From: Lachnospiraceae bacterium
GTDB taxonomy: Bacteria; Bacillota; Clostridia; Lachnospirales; Lachnospiraceae
Reading direction: 5' to 3'
Length of the DNA stretch: 64,000 bases
Assembly (NCBI GenBank): GCA_017474455.1
Contig: JAFVHP010000024.1
Location: 1-64,000 of the forward strand
The notes below the pieces were generated by a model that did no database searches, was not told the DNA's origin, and was given only the letters and a program-made list of their open reading frames with translations. Position 1 is the stretch's first letter. The number at the start of each line of letters is the position of its first letter. Positions 42,687 through 51,873 of the stretch are shown here, one piece after another. The position numbers were made by a program, and so were the translations under genes.

Positions 42687-43676
42687 ATGGCAACGATCAT
42701 AGACGTGGCACGGGAAGCGGGTGTTTCGACAGCGACGGTATCCCGTGTTATGAACGGCAGCAGCATGGTTTCCGATACCGCCAGGACAGCGGTTGAGAAG
42801 GCAGCCGCCCGGCTCGGGTATGCACTGACGCCGAAAGCACATAAAGAGAATTTAGATAAGGTGATCCTGGTCATCGGATCGATCCAGATGCCAGATCTGG
42901 AGGAAGCCATCATCGACGCAGCGGTTGCGGAAAATGTTTCTCCGTTATTCGTTTACGCGCAGAATACATCTGCCGACGATCTCTATCTGAACGGCACGAT
43001 CAGGCTCCTGGAGAAGAACCTGGCCGGGGTCATCATGACAGGGGATCCGGCATGGTTTTCCAAAGTGAACATTCATGTTCCAGACGGTATACCGCTTGTT
43101 CTGACGACCGAAGAAACGGCATGGGAAAAGGCGTATTTTGTCGGCAGCGACAGCCTGCAGATGGGGTATGACGCCACGAAATACCTGATCGGACAAGGCT
43201 GCAGACGGATCGCTTCCGTAGCAGCGGTCAACGACAGGATCTATGCGAAAAAGATGATCCAGGGATATCAGCTTGCACTTCTGGAAAATGGCTATGCGCC
43301 GGATCCTTCCCTATGCTATCAGGAGGATTTTGTCAGGCGCCTGTCGGGAGAAGATCCGGTAAGCCTGCTGCTGCCGCAGATCGACCGCAGCGCTCCGCCG
43401 GACGGCATTTTCTGTGTGATCGATCTGATGGCGGAAGATGTGTACGATACGCTGACGGAGCTTTCGCTTAAGGTGCCCGATGACGTGAAGATCGTCAGCG
43501 TTGGCCGCGGGAGCTTTTATTCGGATATCCGGCGCAGATATCCGCTTACAATGATCGAAAATGATTATGAAGCGATCGGCAGGGAAGCGGTGCACAAGAT
43601 CCTGGCAGCCGCTTCCGGCAGCGGAAACGAAAGCAGCGGGCTCCGGACACTGGTACCGCATATTTTTGCGGAATAG
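42687..43676 (+). CDS. LacI-family transcriptional regulator
   Basis: 329 residues. The N-terminal helix-turn-helix TIIDVAREAGVSTATVSRVM (residues 3-22) is typical LacI, followed by the hinge region and a periplasmic-binding-like effector domain (residues 60-329; RRIASVAAVND block). It should bind a sugar released from the imported compound and control the divergent solute-binding protein/ChbG operon through the four ATGTA-WW-TACAT sites. AAAGGAG precedes the ATG. Confidence 0.94.
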   Translation: MATIIDVAREAGVSTATVSRVMNGSSMVSDTARTAVEKAAARLGYALTPKAHKENLDKVILVIGSIQMPDLEEAIIDAAVAENVSPLFVYAQNTSADDLYLNGTIRLLEKNLAGVIMTGDPAWFSKVNIHVPDGIPLVLTTEETAWEKAYFVGSDSLQMGYDATKYLIGQGCRRIASVAAVNDRIYAKKMIQGYQLALLENGYAPDPSLCYQEDFVRRLSGEDPVSLLLPQIDRSAPPDGIFCVIDLMAEDVYDTLTELSLKVPDDVKIVSVGRGSFYSDIRRRYPLTMIENDYEAIGREAVHKILAAASGSGNESSGLRTLVPHIFAE

Positions 43677-44364
43677 AGCACAGGAAAGTGCAGGCACGAG
43701 AATTCAGCTGCTGTTCTTTTTCAGCGGTACAGAGGTTTTTCCCTGAATAAAGATCGGCAGAGCCGTATAGCTCTGGATCGTGGTTTTCGGATTCTCCATC
43801 CTGCGCAGCAGGGTCAGCGCGGCCTATGGTCCGGGATGGAACCTGACAGGGAACGGTAAAGCAAAAAACATGGAGTTGTTCCAGGAACAGGATCGGATCG
43901 AATGGGCGTTTTTACATACCATTTTCTCTTTCTTGCCTGTTCGATACGTACCTGTTTTACAGTCTCGATGGCAGATTACATATTGAACCTGTTATCCTGG
44001 TACATTAATATACTCATTTTTGTTTCTTTGGTTTCAGAAGTACCTCTTATTTCCTGCATTGCAAAACTTCAATATGTACTCCTTACTTGCAGCGGTACCG
44101 CCTGAAACCAGGAAATCGGATAAGCCATCTGTACCTGCTGCAGAAAAAGCTTTGAAAGATACCTATTGCCTGAGAAGAAAAGGCACTTCAATATGTAATT
44201 CCTGAAACCCGGCTTTTAAACTGTACCGATAAAACATAAGCATCTGCAATCCGCATCTGTAGTATTGCAGAATCAACGGCAAAATGACTGCAAAATCGAC
44301 TGCATGACCGCTGCAAAATCGCTGCGGATCATATGTCAGGACCTGCTGTATACATGCTGAATAT
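43677..44364. other. AT-richer spacer with three TACATATTGA copies
   Basis: Nothing gene-like: short frames lack ribosome sites. Exact motif copies lie at 43977-43986 (plus) and 44069-44078 and 44188-44197 (reversed), spaced roughly 90-120 bases. The stretch also holds several short GGTAC/GTACC words near each copy. Confidence 0.6.
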
Positions 44365-44402
44365 AAAAGTGCTGCCGCACTGTGATGCGGCAGCACTTTT
44401 TT
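44365..44402. terminator. Bidirectional terminator after the large lipoprotein gene
   Basis: A perfect 15-bp stem (AAAAGTGCTGCCGCA/TGCGGCAGCACTTTT, 6-base loop); six T on the plus side, TTTTATA on the minus side, 19 bases past the minus-strand stop. Confidence 0.9.
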
Positions 44403-44420
44403 GTGATCCTATCGGGAGAT

Positions 44421-46157
44421 TTACTGTCTGATAAAAGTCAGTTCCCTATCGCCGTACTGATCTGTCCAGAGGATGGTATTGTCTTCGTTCAGTTCCAGTG
44501 TGCCTTCGGCTTCGGTACTCAGGTCTTCGCTGTCGCCGCCGGCTTCGCTGCTGACAAAGCCCTGCCAGTAGTAGAGAGTATTGGTGCTCATCTCGTACCT
44601 GACATAAAGATCGTAGACGAGCGTACTGCCGTCATCCTTCGGCTCGCTGACTACAGTATGGAAAACGCTTCCTTCGCCCGGGTCTTCGATCTCCATGGTC
44701 ACGTCGCCGTCTTCCGTGGCCCAGGTGCCGCCAAGGTCGGGGTATTCAGGGAAAAAGTCGTCGGGATCCTTTACGGCGACCGGATCCCAGCCATATTCTT
44801 CATAGGCCATGATCTCGATGCCGGTATCTTCACTGTACCAGACGGCAGCTTCGGCCAGCAGGTCTGTACGGTCTTCGCCGGCAGCCTCAAAGGCGGTAAG
44901 GAGTTCGTCGTCCGTACCGAATATCTCTTTTACGGATCTGTCATAATCCGAGCCGTCTTCCAGAACGTCCATGGAAGTGACTTCGTAACCGTCCCCGGCC
45001 TTTTTCAGATGGACGAGGCCGTGATGGGCGCCGCCGCTCATGGACATCAGGGTCGTGCCGCGCAGATTGAAGTTTTCGATCCAGAACAGGCCCCAGGCTT
45101 TAATATCTTCGGGATCGCTGTCGTCGATGCGGAGAATGTCCGCCAGCGGGAGCGTGATCTCGGCGGGGGCGTATCCGGGCGCGCACTCATCGATCAGATA
45201 ATCGCAGATGGCGCCTGTATAGGGATCTTCAAATGCATGGTCAAATCGGGGATAAGCTGCGCCGTCCTGCGCTTCACTGCTGTCTTTTGAAAATTCCACC
45301 CAGTCTTCGTCCAGATGCAGATAGAGGCTGGATCCCTCTATATCGAACTCATAGTAGATGCCGGCCGCGTCCGCGCCGATGAACTGCTGGCTGCCCCAGA
45401 AGACATTGATGTCTTCGTCCAGGCTGATAATGCCGGTATGGTCTTCCCGCAGAGTCACGGTCCAGTCTTCCTTTCCTTCTTCCGTGCAGGTATAGGTGCC
45501 GGGATAGTAGCTGTACATTTCCTGCGGCTCGAAGTTCTCATATGTGATGGAAGCAATGACTTCGGAGAGTGTATCGCTCACGGCCATATCCATCTCGTCG
45601 TCGCCGGAGATATGGGAAGTGATCTCAAACAGCAGTACGCCGCCGTTATATTCGCCGGCGATAGCGGCTTCGGAAAGGCCGGATCCCTCTTCGGCAGGGG
45701 GCAGTATGCGCCAATAGCCCCACTGATCGTCCGTGCCGGGGAAAATACCTTCGTTCCTGGTAATATCCTCCTGATCGGCACCCCATTCAGAGGTCACTTC
45801 ATACAGTACTTCTTCGGGCTGCTTATCGGCTATGCAGCGGATGGTCACCATACTGGTGCCGGCGGACTCGCCTAAATAGACGAACTGCGCAGCGTGTTCA
45901 TCGATCTTGGCCGCTTCCACAAGGGCGGGGTCATACCGGACGGACCATCCGTCCTCACTGGTATAAACTGACCTTTCGACAGGCACAGGGGTCTCATCGG
46001 ATGCGGGTGCCGTTTCGCTTTCCGCTGCAGGCTGTCCGGCAGCTGCGGGATCTGCGGCGGGCGCTGCGGGGAGCGGTACCGCGCAGGCTGTCAGCGACAG
46101 GACCGCTGTCATGGCCAGCAGTTCTTTCATCCGGTCAAATCTTCTGATCTTTTTCAT
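44421..46157 (-). CDS. Large surface lipoprotein of unknown function
   Basis: 578 residues. Lipoprotein signal with lipobox LTAC and Cys25, then an Ala/Pro/Glu linker to about residue 60. The body is strongly acidic and beta-rich with repeated Trp/Tyr/Gly strands (for example YYPGTYTCTEEGKEDW and GTWATEDGDVTMEIED), which look like two or three lipocalin-like or copper-amine-oxidase-like small barrels. I recognise no enzyme motif. The protein would be anchored outside. It is a single gene with a GGAGGA site. Confidence 0.8.
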   Translation of the reverse strand: MKKIRRFDRMKELLAMTAVLSLTACAVPLPAAPAADPAAAGQPAAESETAPASDETPVPVERSVYTSEDGWSVRYDPALVEAAKIDEHAAQFVYLGESAGTSMVTIRCIADKQPEEVLYEVTSEWGADQEDITRNEGIFPGTDDQWGYWRILPPAEEGSGLSEAAIAGEYNGGVLLFEITSHISGDDEMDMAVSDTLSEVIASITYENFEPQEMYSYYPGTYTCTEEGKEDWTVTLREDHTGIISLDEDINVFWGSQQFIGADAAGIYYEFDIEGSSLYLHLDEDWVEFSKDSSEAQDGAAYPRFDHAFEDPYTGAICDYLIDECAPGYAPAEITLPLADILRIDDSDPEDIKAWGLFWIENFNLRGTTLMSMSGGAHHGLVHLKKAGDGYEVTSMDVLEDGSDYDRSVKEIFGTDDELLTAFEAAGEDRTDLLAEAAVWYSEDTGIEIMAYEEYGWDPVAVKDPDDFFPEYPDLGGTWATEDGDVTMEIEDPGEGSVFHTVVSEPKDDGSTLVYDLYVRYEMSTNTLYYWQGFVSSEAGGDSEDLSTEAEGTLELNEDNTILWTDQYGDRELTFIRQ

Positions 46158-46401
46158 TGTTCCTCCTTCCGGGCTGCTTCGCCCGCAGGGCGGGAGCCCA
46201 AACTGATATGAACTGATTATAAACTTCTTCTGCCGGCGTTACATATATGCGAAGCATTAATTTTGTATAAACCGTATCCGGTTCGTTGCAATACCCTGTG
46301 TGCAGCGTGTAAACTAAAATATAGTTTTGCGCAACTCAATAGAGCGCAATACCTGGAACCGACGGCATTAGGTTGTCAGCTTGAAAAGGAGGTGATCCAT
46401 A

Positions 46402-46803
46402 GTGAGTGATATAGAAAGAGTATTCCAGTTCCTGGATGAAGCAAAGACATATTATCTGGCTACGGTGGAGGGCGATCAGCCCAGGGTAAGGCCCTTCGGT
46501 ACGATCCTGCTCTATAATGGAAAGTTATATATCCAGACCGGCAAGATCAAGGAAGTTTCCAAACAGCTTGCGGCCAATCCCAAGGCCGAGATCTGCGCCT
46601 TCAACGGCGGCAAATGGATCCGCGTGGCGGGTGAACTCATAAACGACGACGACCGCGAAGCCAAGCAGGCCATGCTGGACAAGAATCCGGGTCTGAAAGC
46701 GATGTACAGCGCGGACGACGATAATACGCAGGTCCTGTATTTCAAAAATGCCACCGCTACGTTCAGCTCCTTTACGGACGCGCCGGAGACGGTCGAATTC
46801 TGA
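46402..46803 (+). CDS. Pyridoxamine 5'-phosphate oxidase-fold protein
   Basis: 133 residues with a GTG start and an excellent AAAGGAGGTGAT site. The split-barrel FMN-binding fold is indicated by YYLATVEGDQPRVRPFG, LYIQTGKIKEVSKQL and WIRVAGELI. Such small proteins are flavin-dependent or heme-handling reductases; they are not vitamin B6 oxidases. Monocistronic with its own terminator. Confidence 0.9.
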   Translation: MSDIERVFQFLDEAKTYYLATVEGDQPRVRPFGTILLYNGKLYIQTGKIKEVSKQLAANPKAEICAFNGGKWIRVAGELINDDDREAKQAMLDKNPGLKAMYSADDDNTQVLYFKNATATFSSFTDAPETVEF

Positions 46804-46860
46804 AGAACGGAATACAGACGGTTCGAAATTAATTACAGCTGACTTAAGCAAGAACTGATA

Positions 46861-46898
46861 CAGCTGCCGCGACGGGAGGCCGTGCGGCAGCTGTTTTA
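46861..46898 (+). terminator. Terminator of the PNPOx-like gene
   Basis: A perfect 10-bp stem (CAGCTGCCGC/GCGGCAGCTG, 13-base loop) followed by TTTTAT. It lies between convergent genes. Confidence 0.88.
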
Positions 46899-46937
46899 TG
46901 TCAGGAATAATGTATGGCGCCGGAACTACTGCCCGGT

Positions 46938-48455
46938 CTACAGAAATACCGTGCCGGTCGCTGTGTTCTCAAGAAACCGGGCATCGTGTTCGACCAGCAG
47001 CATGGTAGGGCGGTACTGAAGGATCAGCTTTTCTATCTGCTCACGGGAGAATACATCGATGTAATTGAGCGGTTCATCCCAGATATAAAGATGCGCGGGC
47101 GTCAGCAGGCTGGCGGCGATCAGGACTTTTTTCTTCTGCCCTTCCGAATAGTCCTCCATATTTTTGTCAAACTGCCCGCGTCCAAGATCCAGCTGCCGCA
47201 GAATGGCAAGGAACAGACTTTCATCCAGGGAGCGCTGCCGGCAGAAAGCCTTTACGGAACCACGCAGGAAGGATGTATCCTGGCTGACATAGGAGATGAC
47301 GAGCCCGGAAGCGGTTTCCAGAGTGCCGGATATTATGAGGCCGGGAGTTTGTTCAAAGCCGGCCCTGGCCAGTACGGCCCGGATGACGGATGACTTGCCG
47401 GAACCGTTCCTGCCGGAAAAGAAGAGCCTGTCGCCCTGCCGGATCTGAAAACAAAGACCTTCGAACAGGGCATGGTCTGCGGACGCATAGCGAAGGGAGA
47501 GGTCAGAAGCATTGACCAGGATCTCTTTATGATGGGACAGCGGCCGGATCTTAAGGTCGACAGTCTTTTCCAGATCCTGCAGAAGGCCTTCCTTTTCTTC
47601 GATCTCACGGCGGATCCTTTTTTCATAAGCGCTGACCCGGGCATTGAGCTTTTTGGTCTTTGCCCCGATATAGGCTCTTGTGGAAATGTTCCGGTCATGA
47701 TCTTTGACCGGGTCGAAACCGATCTTGGTGCTTTCGCTCTTTGCCGCCCAGCGGCTGTTTCTGTCCGCGGCGGCCTTCAGCTTTCCGATCTCCTTTTTAT
47801 GTTTTTCGTTTTCCGATACGGCAAAGGCGTCCTGCCTTTCCCTGTTTGTCCGCCAGGAAGAGAAATTCCCGGCCTGGACCTCAACAGTGCTGCGGTTCAG
47901 CACCAGTACATGGTCGGCCACGGCATCCAGAAGATCCCTGTCATGAGAGACAAGGATAAATCCTTTCTTGGACGCAAGATACTCTTTGACGATTCCGCGC
48001 GCCTGTGTATCCAGGTGGTTCGTAGGTTCGTCGATCAGAAGGAATTCATTGTCGGCTGAAAAAAGGACGGCCAGCATGATCCTTGTCCTTTCGCCGTGGC
48101 TGAGGGAAGAGAACGGCCTGTACAGGCATTCGGGGTCCATGCCGATCTGTGACAGCTGGGCGAGGACCTGCCAGCTCTTCACCTGCGGTTTCCATTCTTC
48201 CGACAGCTCTGCCGCGGTCTTTCCGGGATCGGACACAGTATAGGGAAAATAGTCGAAGCGGGTACTGCCCGTAATGCTTCCCTGATAAGGGTATTTGCCT
48301 ATAAAAAGTTGAAGGAGCGTCGTTTTGCCTTTGCCGTTCCTGCCGATCAGTCCAAGTTTCCAGTCGGTGTCGATATGAAAGGATACATTTTCGAGAACAT
48401 TATCCGCACTGCTTTCGTAGGCGAAGGTGAGATCAGTTACGCGTATCTGGGCCAT
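46938..48455 (-). CDS. ABC-F ATPase, Lsa-type ribosomal protection family
   Basis: 505 residues with two ABC domains and no membrane part. Walker A motifs GRNGKGKTT and GRNGSGKSS, signatures LSHGERTRI and YSEGQKKKV, Walker B with EPTNHLD and EPLNYID. The interdomain linker (about residues 200-300, charged and coiled) has the Lsa/Vga layout. Lsa-type proteins remove lincosamides, streptogramins A and pleuromutilins from the ribosome, so resistance is possible; a house-keeping translation role is the alternative. The leader has an extended -10 and a three-codon ORF, fitting drug-dependent attenuation. Confidence 0.85.
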   Translation of the reverse strand: MAQIRVTDLTFAYESSADNVLENVSFHIDTDWKLGLIGRNGKGKTTLLQLFIGKYPYQGSITGSTRFDYFPYTVSDPGKTAAELSEEWKPQVKSWQVLAQLSQIGMDPECLYRPFSSLSHGERTRIMLAVLFSADNEFLLIDEPTNHLDTQARGIVKEYLASKKGFILVSHDRDLLDAVADHVLVLNRSTVEVQAGNFSSWRTNRERQDAFAVSENEKHKKEIGKLKAAADRNSRWAAKSESTKIGFDPVKDHDRNISTRAYIGAKTKKLNARVSAYEKRIRREIEEKEGLLQDLEKTVDLKIRPLSHHKEILVNASDLSLRYASADHALFEGLCFQIRQGDRLFFSGRNGSGKSSVIRAVLARAGFEQTPGLIISGTLETASGLVISYVSQDTSFLRGSVKAFCRQRSLDESLFLAILRQLDLGRGQFDKNMEDYSEGQKKKVLIAASLLTPAHLYIWDEPLNYIDVFSREQIEKLILQYRPTMLLVEHDARFLENTATGTVFL

Positions 48456-48534
48456 GTTTTACCTCACATGTGTGCGCACAGGCACATGAAAAGATCCGTC
48501 CGTGACCGGAACAGACCATATCAGCGGCAGCGTA

Positions 48535-48546
48535 TCAGATCCTCAT
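48535..48546 (-). CDS. Three-codon leader ORF (Met-Arg-Ile) before the ABC-F gene
   Basis: A very strong AAAGGAGGAG site precedes ATG AGG ATC TGA, 80 bases upstream of the ABC-F start. Leader peptides of this kind stall drug-bound ribosomes ahead of several ABC-F genes and so open the main gene. Downstream, GTCTGT...ACGGAC can form a hairpin followed by a T-rich stretch. Confidence 0.6.
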   Translation of the reverse strand: MRI

Positions 48547-48597
48547 TTCTCCTCCTTTATCCAGTGCTGATGCCTGATATCTGAAATGACTGCTGTA

Positions 48598-48632
48598 ATT
48601 ATAGCACGTAAGCTGTGGCGCTGGTGTATACT
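48598..48632. promoter_or_regulatory. Overlapping divergent promoters of the ABC-F and pepT genes
   Basis: Minus strand: extended -10 TGCTATAAT (48598-48606). Plus strand: -10 TATACT (48627-48632), whose predicted start site is within a base or two of the pepT ATG. Each -10 falls in the other promoter's -35 zone, so the two should compete for polymerase. Confidence 0.65.
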
Positions 48633-48639
48633 TTGGTGT

Positions 48640-49902
48640 ATGGGCTTATTTTATGAAAAAGTAAAAGAGCGGCTGATCCGTTACGCTAAGATCGATACAC
48701 AGTCGGCCAATGGCACTTCCCGCGTCCCGACGACGGACTGCCAGTTTGACCTGGCAAGGGTCCTGTATGAAGAACTGATACAGATCGGTGTACCCGACGT
48801 ATATCTGGACGAGGAAAAATGCGTCGTCTACGGCAAGATACCGGCATCACCGGATGAGCATGCGGGCACATGTCCTGTGACGCCCCGGCCTCTGGGCTTT
48901 GTCACGCACATGGATACGGCGCCGGATGCTTCAGGTAAAGACGTAAAGCCGTGGGTGCTGGAAAACTATGACGGCGGCGATATTGTGCTGAACGAAGAGC
49001 GGGGCATAGTCATGCGTTCTGCCGATTATGATAATCTGCGGAAGTACGTCGGACAGGACCTGGTGCTGACAGACGGGACGACGCTCCTTGGCGGAGACGA
49101 CAAAGCCGGGATCGCTGCGGTCATGACGATGGCAGAGCATTTATGCGTGCACAGGGAGATCCGGCACGGCGTGATCGCGCTGGCTTTTACGCCGGACGAA
49201 GAGGTCGGCGGTCTGGCAAGGGACCTGGATCTTGAAAGATTCGCGTCTCCGACCGCCTATACGCTGGACGGAGACCATCTGGGATGGTATATGGACGAGA
49301 CTTTCAATGCCTCGGCGGCAGAAGTCAGGATCCATGGCCTGTCGGTCCATACCGGCACTGCCAGGGGCATCATGAAGAATGCCGCGGATATCGCGAATGC
49401 GTTCATGTCGGCCCTGCCGGCCATGGAGAAGCCGCAGTATACGGAAGGCCGGGAAGGCTTTTTCCATATCGTTTCCTGTCAGGCCGGGTGTGAGCTGGCT
49501 GTCGTGAAGCTGATCGTACGGGATCATGACGCCGGAAAGTTTGCCGCCAGGGAAAAGCTCTTGTATAAGATCGTGGATCACATCAATGCGGAATACGGTG
49601 AAGGCACGGCGGAAATAACCATAACAGAACAGTACCGGTCCATGAAAGAGGTCATCGACAGGGTGCCATACCTGATCGACGACCTGAAACAGGCTATCCG
49701 GGCCTGCGGGATCGAACCGCAGACGGAACCTTTCCGCGGCGGAACGGACGGCTCGGCGCTCTCGCACAGAGGTCTTCCGGCACCGAATCTGTCGGCCGGA
49801 TATGAAAACGCGCATGGCCGATTTGAATATGTTCCGATCCAGTCGATGGAGAAAAACGTGGAGATCCTGCTGGAGCTGGTAAAGATATTTGCGGAAGGAT
49901 GA
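48640..49902 (+). CDS. pepT: Peptidase T (tripeptide aminopeptidase)
   Basis: 420 residues from the ATG at 48640, aligned with the usual N-terminus (LIRYAKIDTQS); an upstream in-frame start at 48586 has no homologous sequence. Zinc ligands and catalytic residues are visible: FVTHMDTAP, GGDDKAGIAAV, PDEEVGGLA and RGGTDGSALSHRG. PepT removes N-terminal residues from tripeptides in the cytoplasm. No ribosome site is seen and the -10 lies only 8 bases upstream, so the mRNA may be leaderless. It faces the M17 aminopeptidase and Opp genes, forming a peptide-use group. Confidence 0.93.
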   Translation: MGLFYEKVKERLIRYAKIDTQSANGTSRVPTTDCQFDLARVLYEELIQIGVPDVYLDEEKCVVYGKIPASPDEHAGTCPVTPRPLGFVTHMDTAPDASGKDVKPWVLENYDGGDIVLNEERGIVMRSADYDNLRKYVGQDLVLTDGTTLLGGDDKAGIAAVMTMAEHLCVHREIRHGVIALAFTPDEEVGGLARDLDLERFASPTAYTLDGDHLGWYMDETFNASAAEVRIHGLSVHTGTARGIMKNAADIANAFMSALPAMEKPQYTEGREGFFHIVSCQAGCELAVVKLIVRDHDAGKFAAREKLLYKIVDHINAEYGEGTAEITITEQYRSMKEVIDRVPYLIDDLKQAIRACGIEPQTEPFRGGTDGSALSHRGLPAPNLSAGYENAHGRFEYVPIQSMEKNVEILLELVKIFAEG

Positions 49903-49920
49903 TCAGTCCTTCCGCTTTTT
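49891..49920 (+). terminator. Terminator built from the ends of two convergent genes
   Basis: GCGGAAGGA-TGATCAG-TCCTTCCGC then TTTTT. The left arm is the last three codons of pepT and its stop; the right arm is the end of the opposite aminopeptidase gene. The two stop codons abut with no spacer. Confidence 0.85.
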
Positions 49921-51410
49921 CGCGTACCAGTACAGTGTCTGCACGCCGAAGCCCGTGGCGCCGGCAGGATGTCCGTCGTAAACGCGGCTGTTGAAAGGCA
50001 TCCGGCCTGTATCGATGCTGATCATGGGCACGTCTTCGGCAAACGAGCAGAGGAACTGCGCGGCACCGATCCCGGGTGAGGACTGGGGCGCGTTCGTCAC
50101 GTCCGCATAAGGCGATTTCAGCAGCTCCTTGTACTCGGGAAATTCCGGCATGCAGGCATATAATTCTCCGGTAATGTCTGCCAGGGAGGAGATGCGGTCG
50201 TACAGCCAGTGATGTGTGGGCAGGGCGGCGGCGCAGGTATCGCCGTAGAAGCTGCAGACACTGCCGGTCAGGCCGGCCATTTCTATGATCTCCGACGGAT
50301 CTTCATTTCGGACCAGGTAAGTGATGGCGTCAGCCATGGTCAGCCGCCCTTCTGCATCCGTATTCTGAACATAGACGGTCTTTCCGTTCATGGACCTTAA
50401 CACGTCGCCGTTCCTGTAAGCGGCAGAATCCACCATATTCTCGCAGGCGGCCACGACAGCTGTGACATTGACCGGAAGCGGCTTCCCGCGATGGCGCACA
50501 TGGCGCCGATCACGCCGGCACCGCCGTTCATGTCCATATACATGGATTCCATTCCCGAAGTCTTGATATGATATCCACCGCTGTCGTAGGTGATCCCCTT
50601 ACCGACAAAGCCGATCGTTTCCACGGTGTCCGGTGCGCCTTTATAGCGCATGATGATGAAAGCCGGTTCCAGGGAACTGCCTCTGGCTACGGCAAGGAAG
50701 AGGCCCATGCCCAGTTCTTCGCAGCGGGCCCTGTCCAGGATCTCGGTCTCAAATCCGTATTTTTCTCCCAGTTCAGATGACTTGCGCGCCATTTCCGCAG
50801 GGGTAAGGGAAGCGGCCTGGTCGTTGACCAGGTCCCTGGCGATGCAGACACTTTCCGCAAGGAGGCTGCCTTCTTTCAAAGCCTTTTCCGCCAGTATTCT
50901 CCGGATGTCTGCCCCGGCCAGACCCGGCAACGGCATGCCGGCGTAAACCTGTACATCCCGGTATTCCGCTTTTTTTGAGTAGTACTTGTCAAAAGAATAT
51001 TCACAGAGAGGGAGCGTCGAAGCGATGACATACAGCATGGTCTCCAGATCTTCTTCAGAGGCTTCTGTGAACACTTCCGAATGATCGAGATATATACTGC
51101 GCAGAGCCGTCTCTTTCATTATCGTCCCGGCACGGCCCGAAAGCTTACGGAACTGCGCTGCCGGGGACGGCGCGGACGGATCATCGTCAGTCCCTGCGGT
51201 CAGGACAGTTATAAAGCGCCCGTCTACAGGCAGGCGGAACAGTTTGATCCTGCCGGCCTCAGCCGTATAGTCGTCGCTTCCAAAGACCGCGTCGTAGGCC
51301 GCCTGCAGCACGGTATCGCCGAAACGGATCCGGCTGCCTGCCTTCAGGAACAGGAGGACTGCCGTACAGTTATCTGCTTCATTCCATCCGTTCGTCAGTA
51401 AAAATCTCAT
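49903..51410 (-). pseudogene. Leucyl aminopeptidase (M17), frameshifted
   Basis: The N-terminal domain and the first metal motifs (VGKGITYDSGGYHIK, MYMDMNGGAGVIGAM) lie in one frame from the ATG at 51410; the second part with the M17 signature NTDAEGRL lies in another frame ending at 49903. The total of 1508 bases is not a multiple of three, and the frames meet at about 50476-50490 (AIAGS then KPLPVNVTAVVA). One indel would restore a 502-residue enzyme, the usual length. It follows the Opp genes on the same strand, so it would cleave imported peptides. Either a recent mutation or a sequence error. Confidence 0.9.
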
Positions 51411-51453
51411 CGTTATTCTCCGTTCTGATAAATGATATAAATGGCCGCGGCTG

Positions 51454-51861
51454 TTACCGGAGGCTCATCAGGATGTAGTCCGGGACGGCGCTGACAAGAA
51501 TGATCCCCGCTCCCACGGCGACCAGGGAAACTCTCCGGGAAAGGACTCTGAAGATGGGCAGCGCCCCGCGGGGAGTAAGGTCTGTATCGTCATTGTGTTT
51601 TTTGAAAAAGGGAAGGCTGAAAGTATCTTCGGGGAGATTTCCGCCTTTTAAGAACTGCAGCGCGCCTGTTATGAGCACCAGCGCCCCGGCGATCATCAGA
51701 GCGCTCCTCATCAGGGACAGACCCTTAAGGATGCCGCCGGCAAGCGCGCCCAGGGTAAGGAAAACGACGCCGAGGACAAGGCCTGCGGCCAGCCCGACAA
51801 GCAGGGCCAGCAGGATATCGCGAAGATACAGCAGGATCTTGTTATTGTGTGGCTTCTTCAT
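51454..51861 (-). CDS. Small membrane protein in the Opp operon, unknown function
   Basis: 135 residues with three predicted membrane helices (about residues 11-35, 52-70 and 112-132) and a charged cytosolic loop between the second and third (FKKHNDDTDLTPRG). No motif is recognised. It is placed between oppF (12-base gap) and the aminopeptidase gene and so is made with the importer; it could be an accessory or unrelated passenger. Confidence 0.75.
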   Translation of the reverse strand: MKKPHNNKILLYLRDILLALLVGLAAGLVLGVVFLTLGALAGGILKGLSLMRSALMIAGALVLITGALQFLKGGNLPEDTFSLPFFKKHNDDTDLTPRGALPIFRVLSRRVSLVAVGAGIILVSAVPDYILMSLR

Positions 51862-51873
51862 TTCTCGCAGCAG

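Noticed and set aside
46815-46835. GGTTCGAAAT as a tRNA T-arm
   Set aside because: No cloverleaf can be built around it; no tRNA was found in the window.
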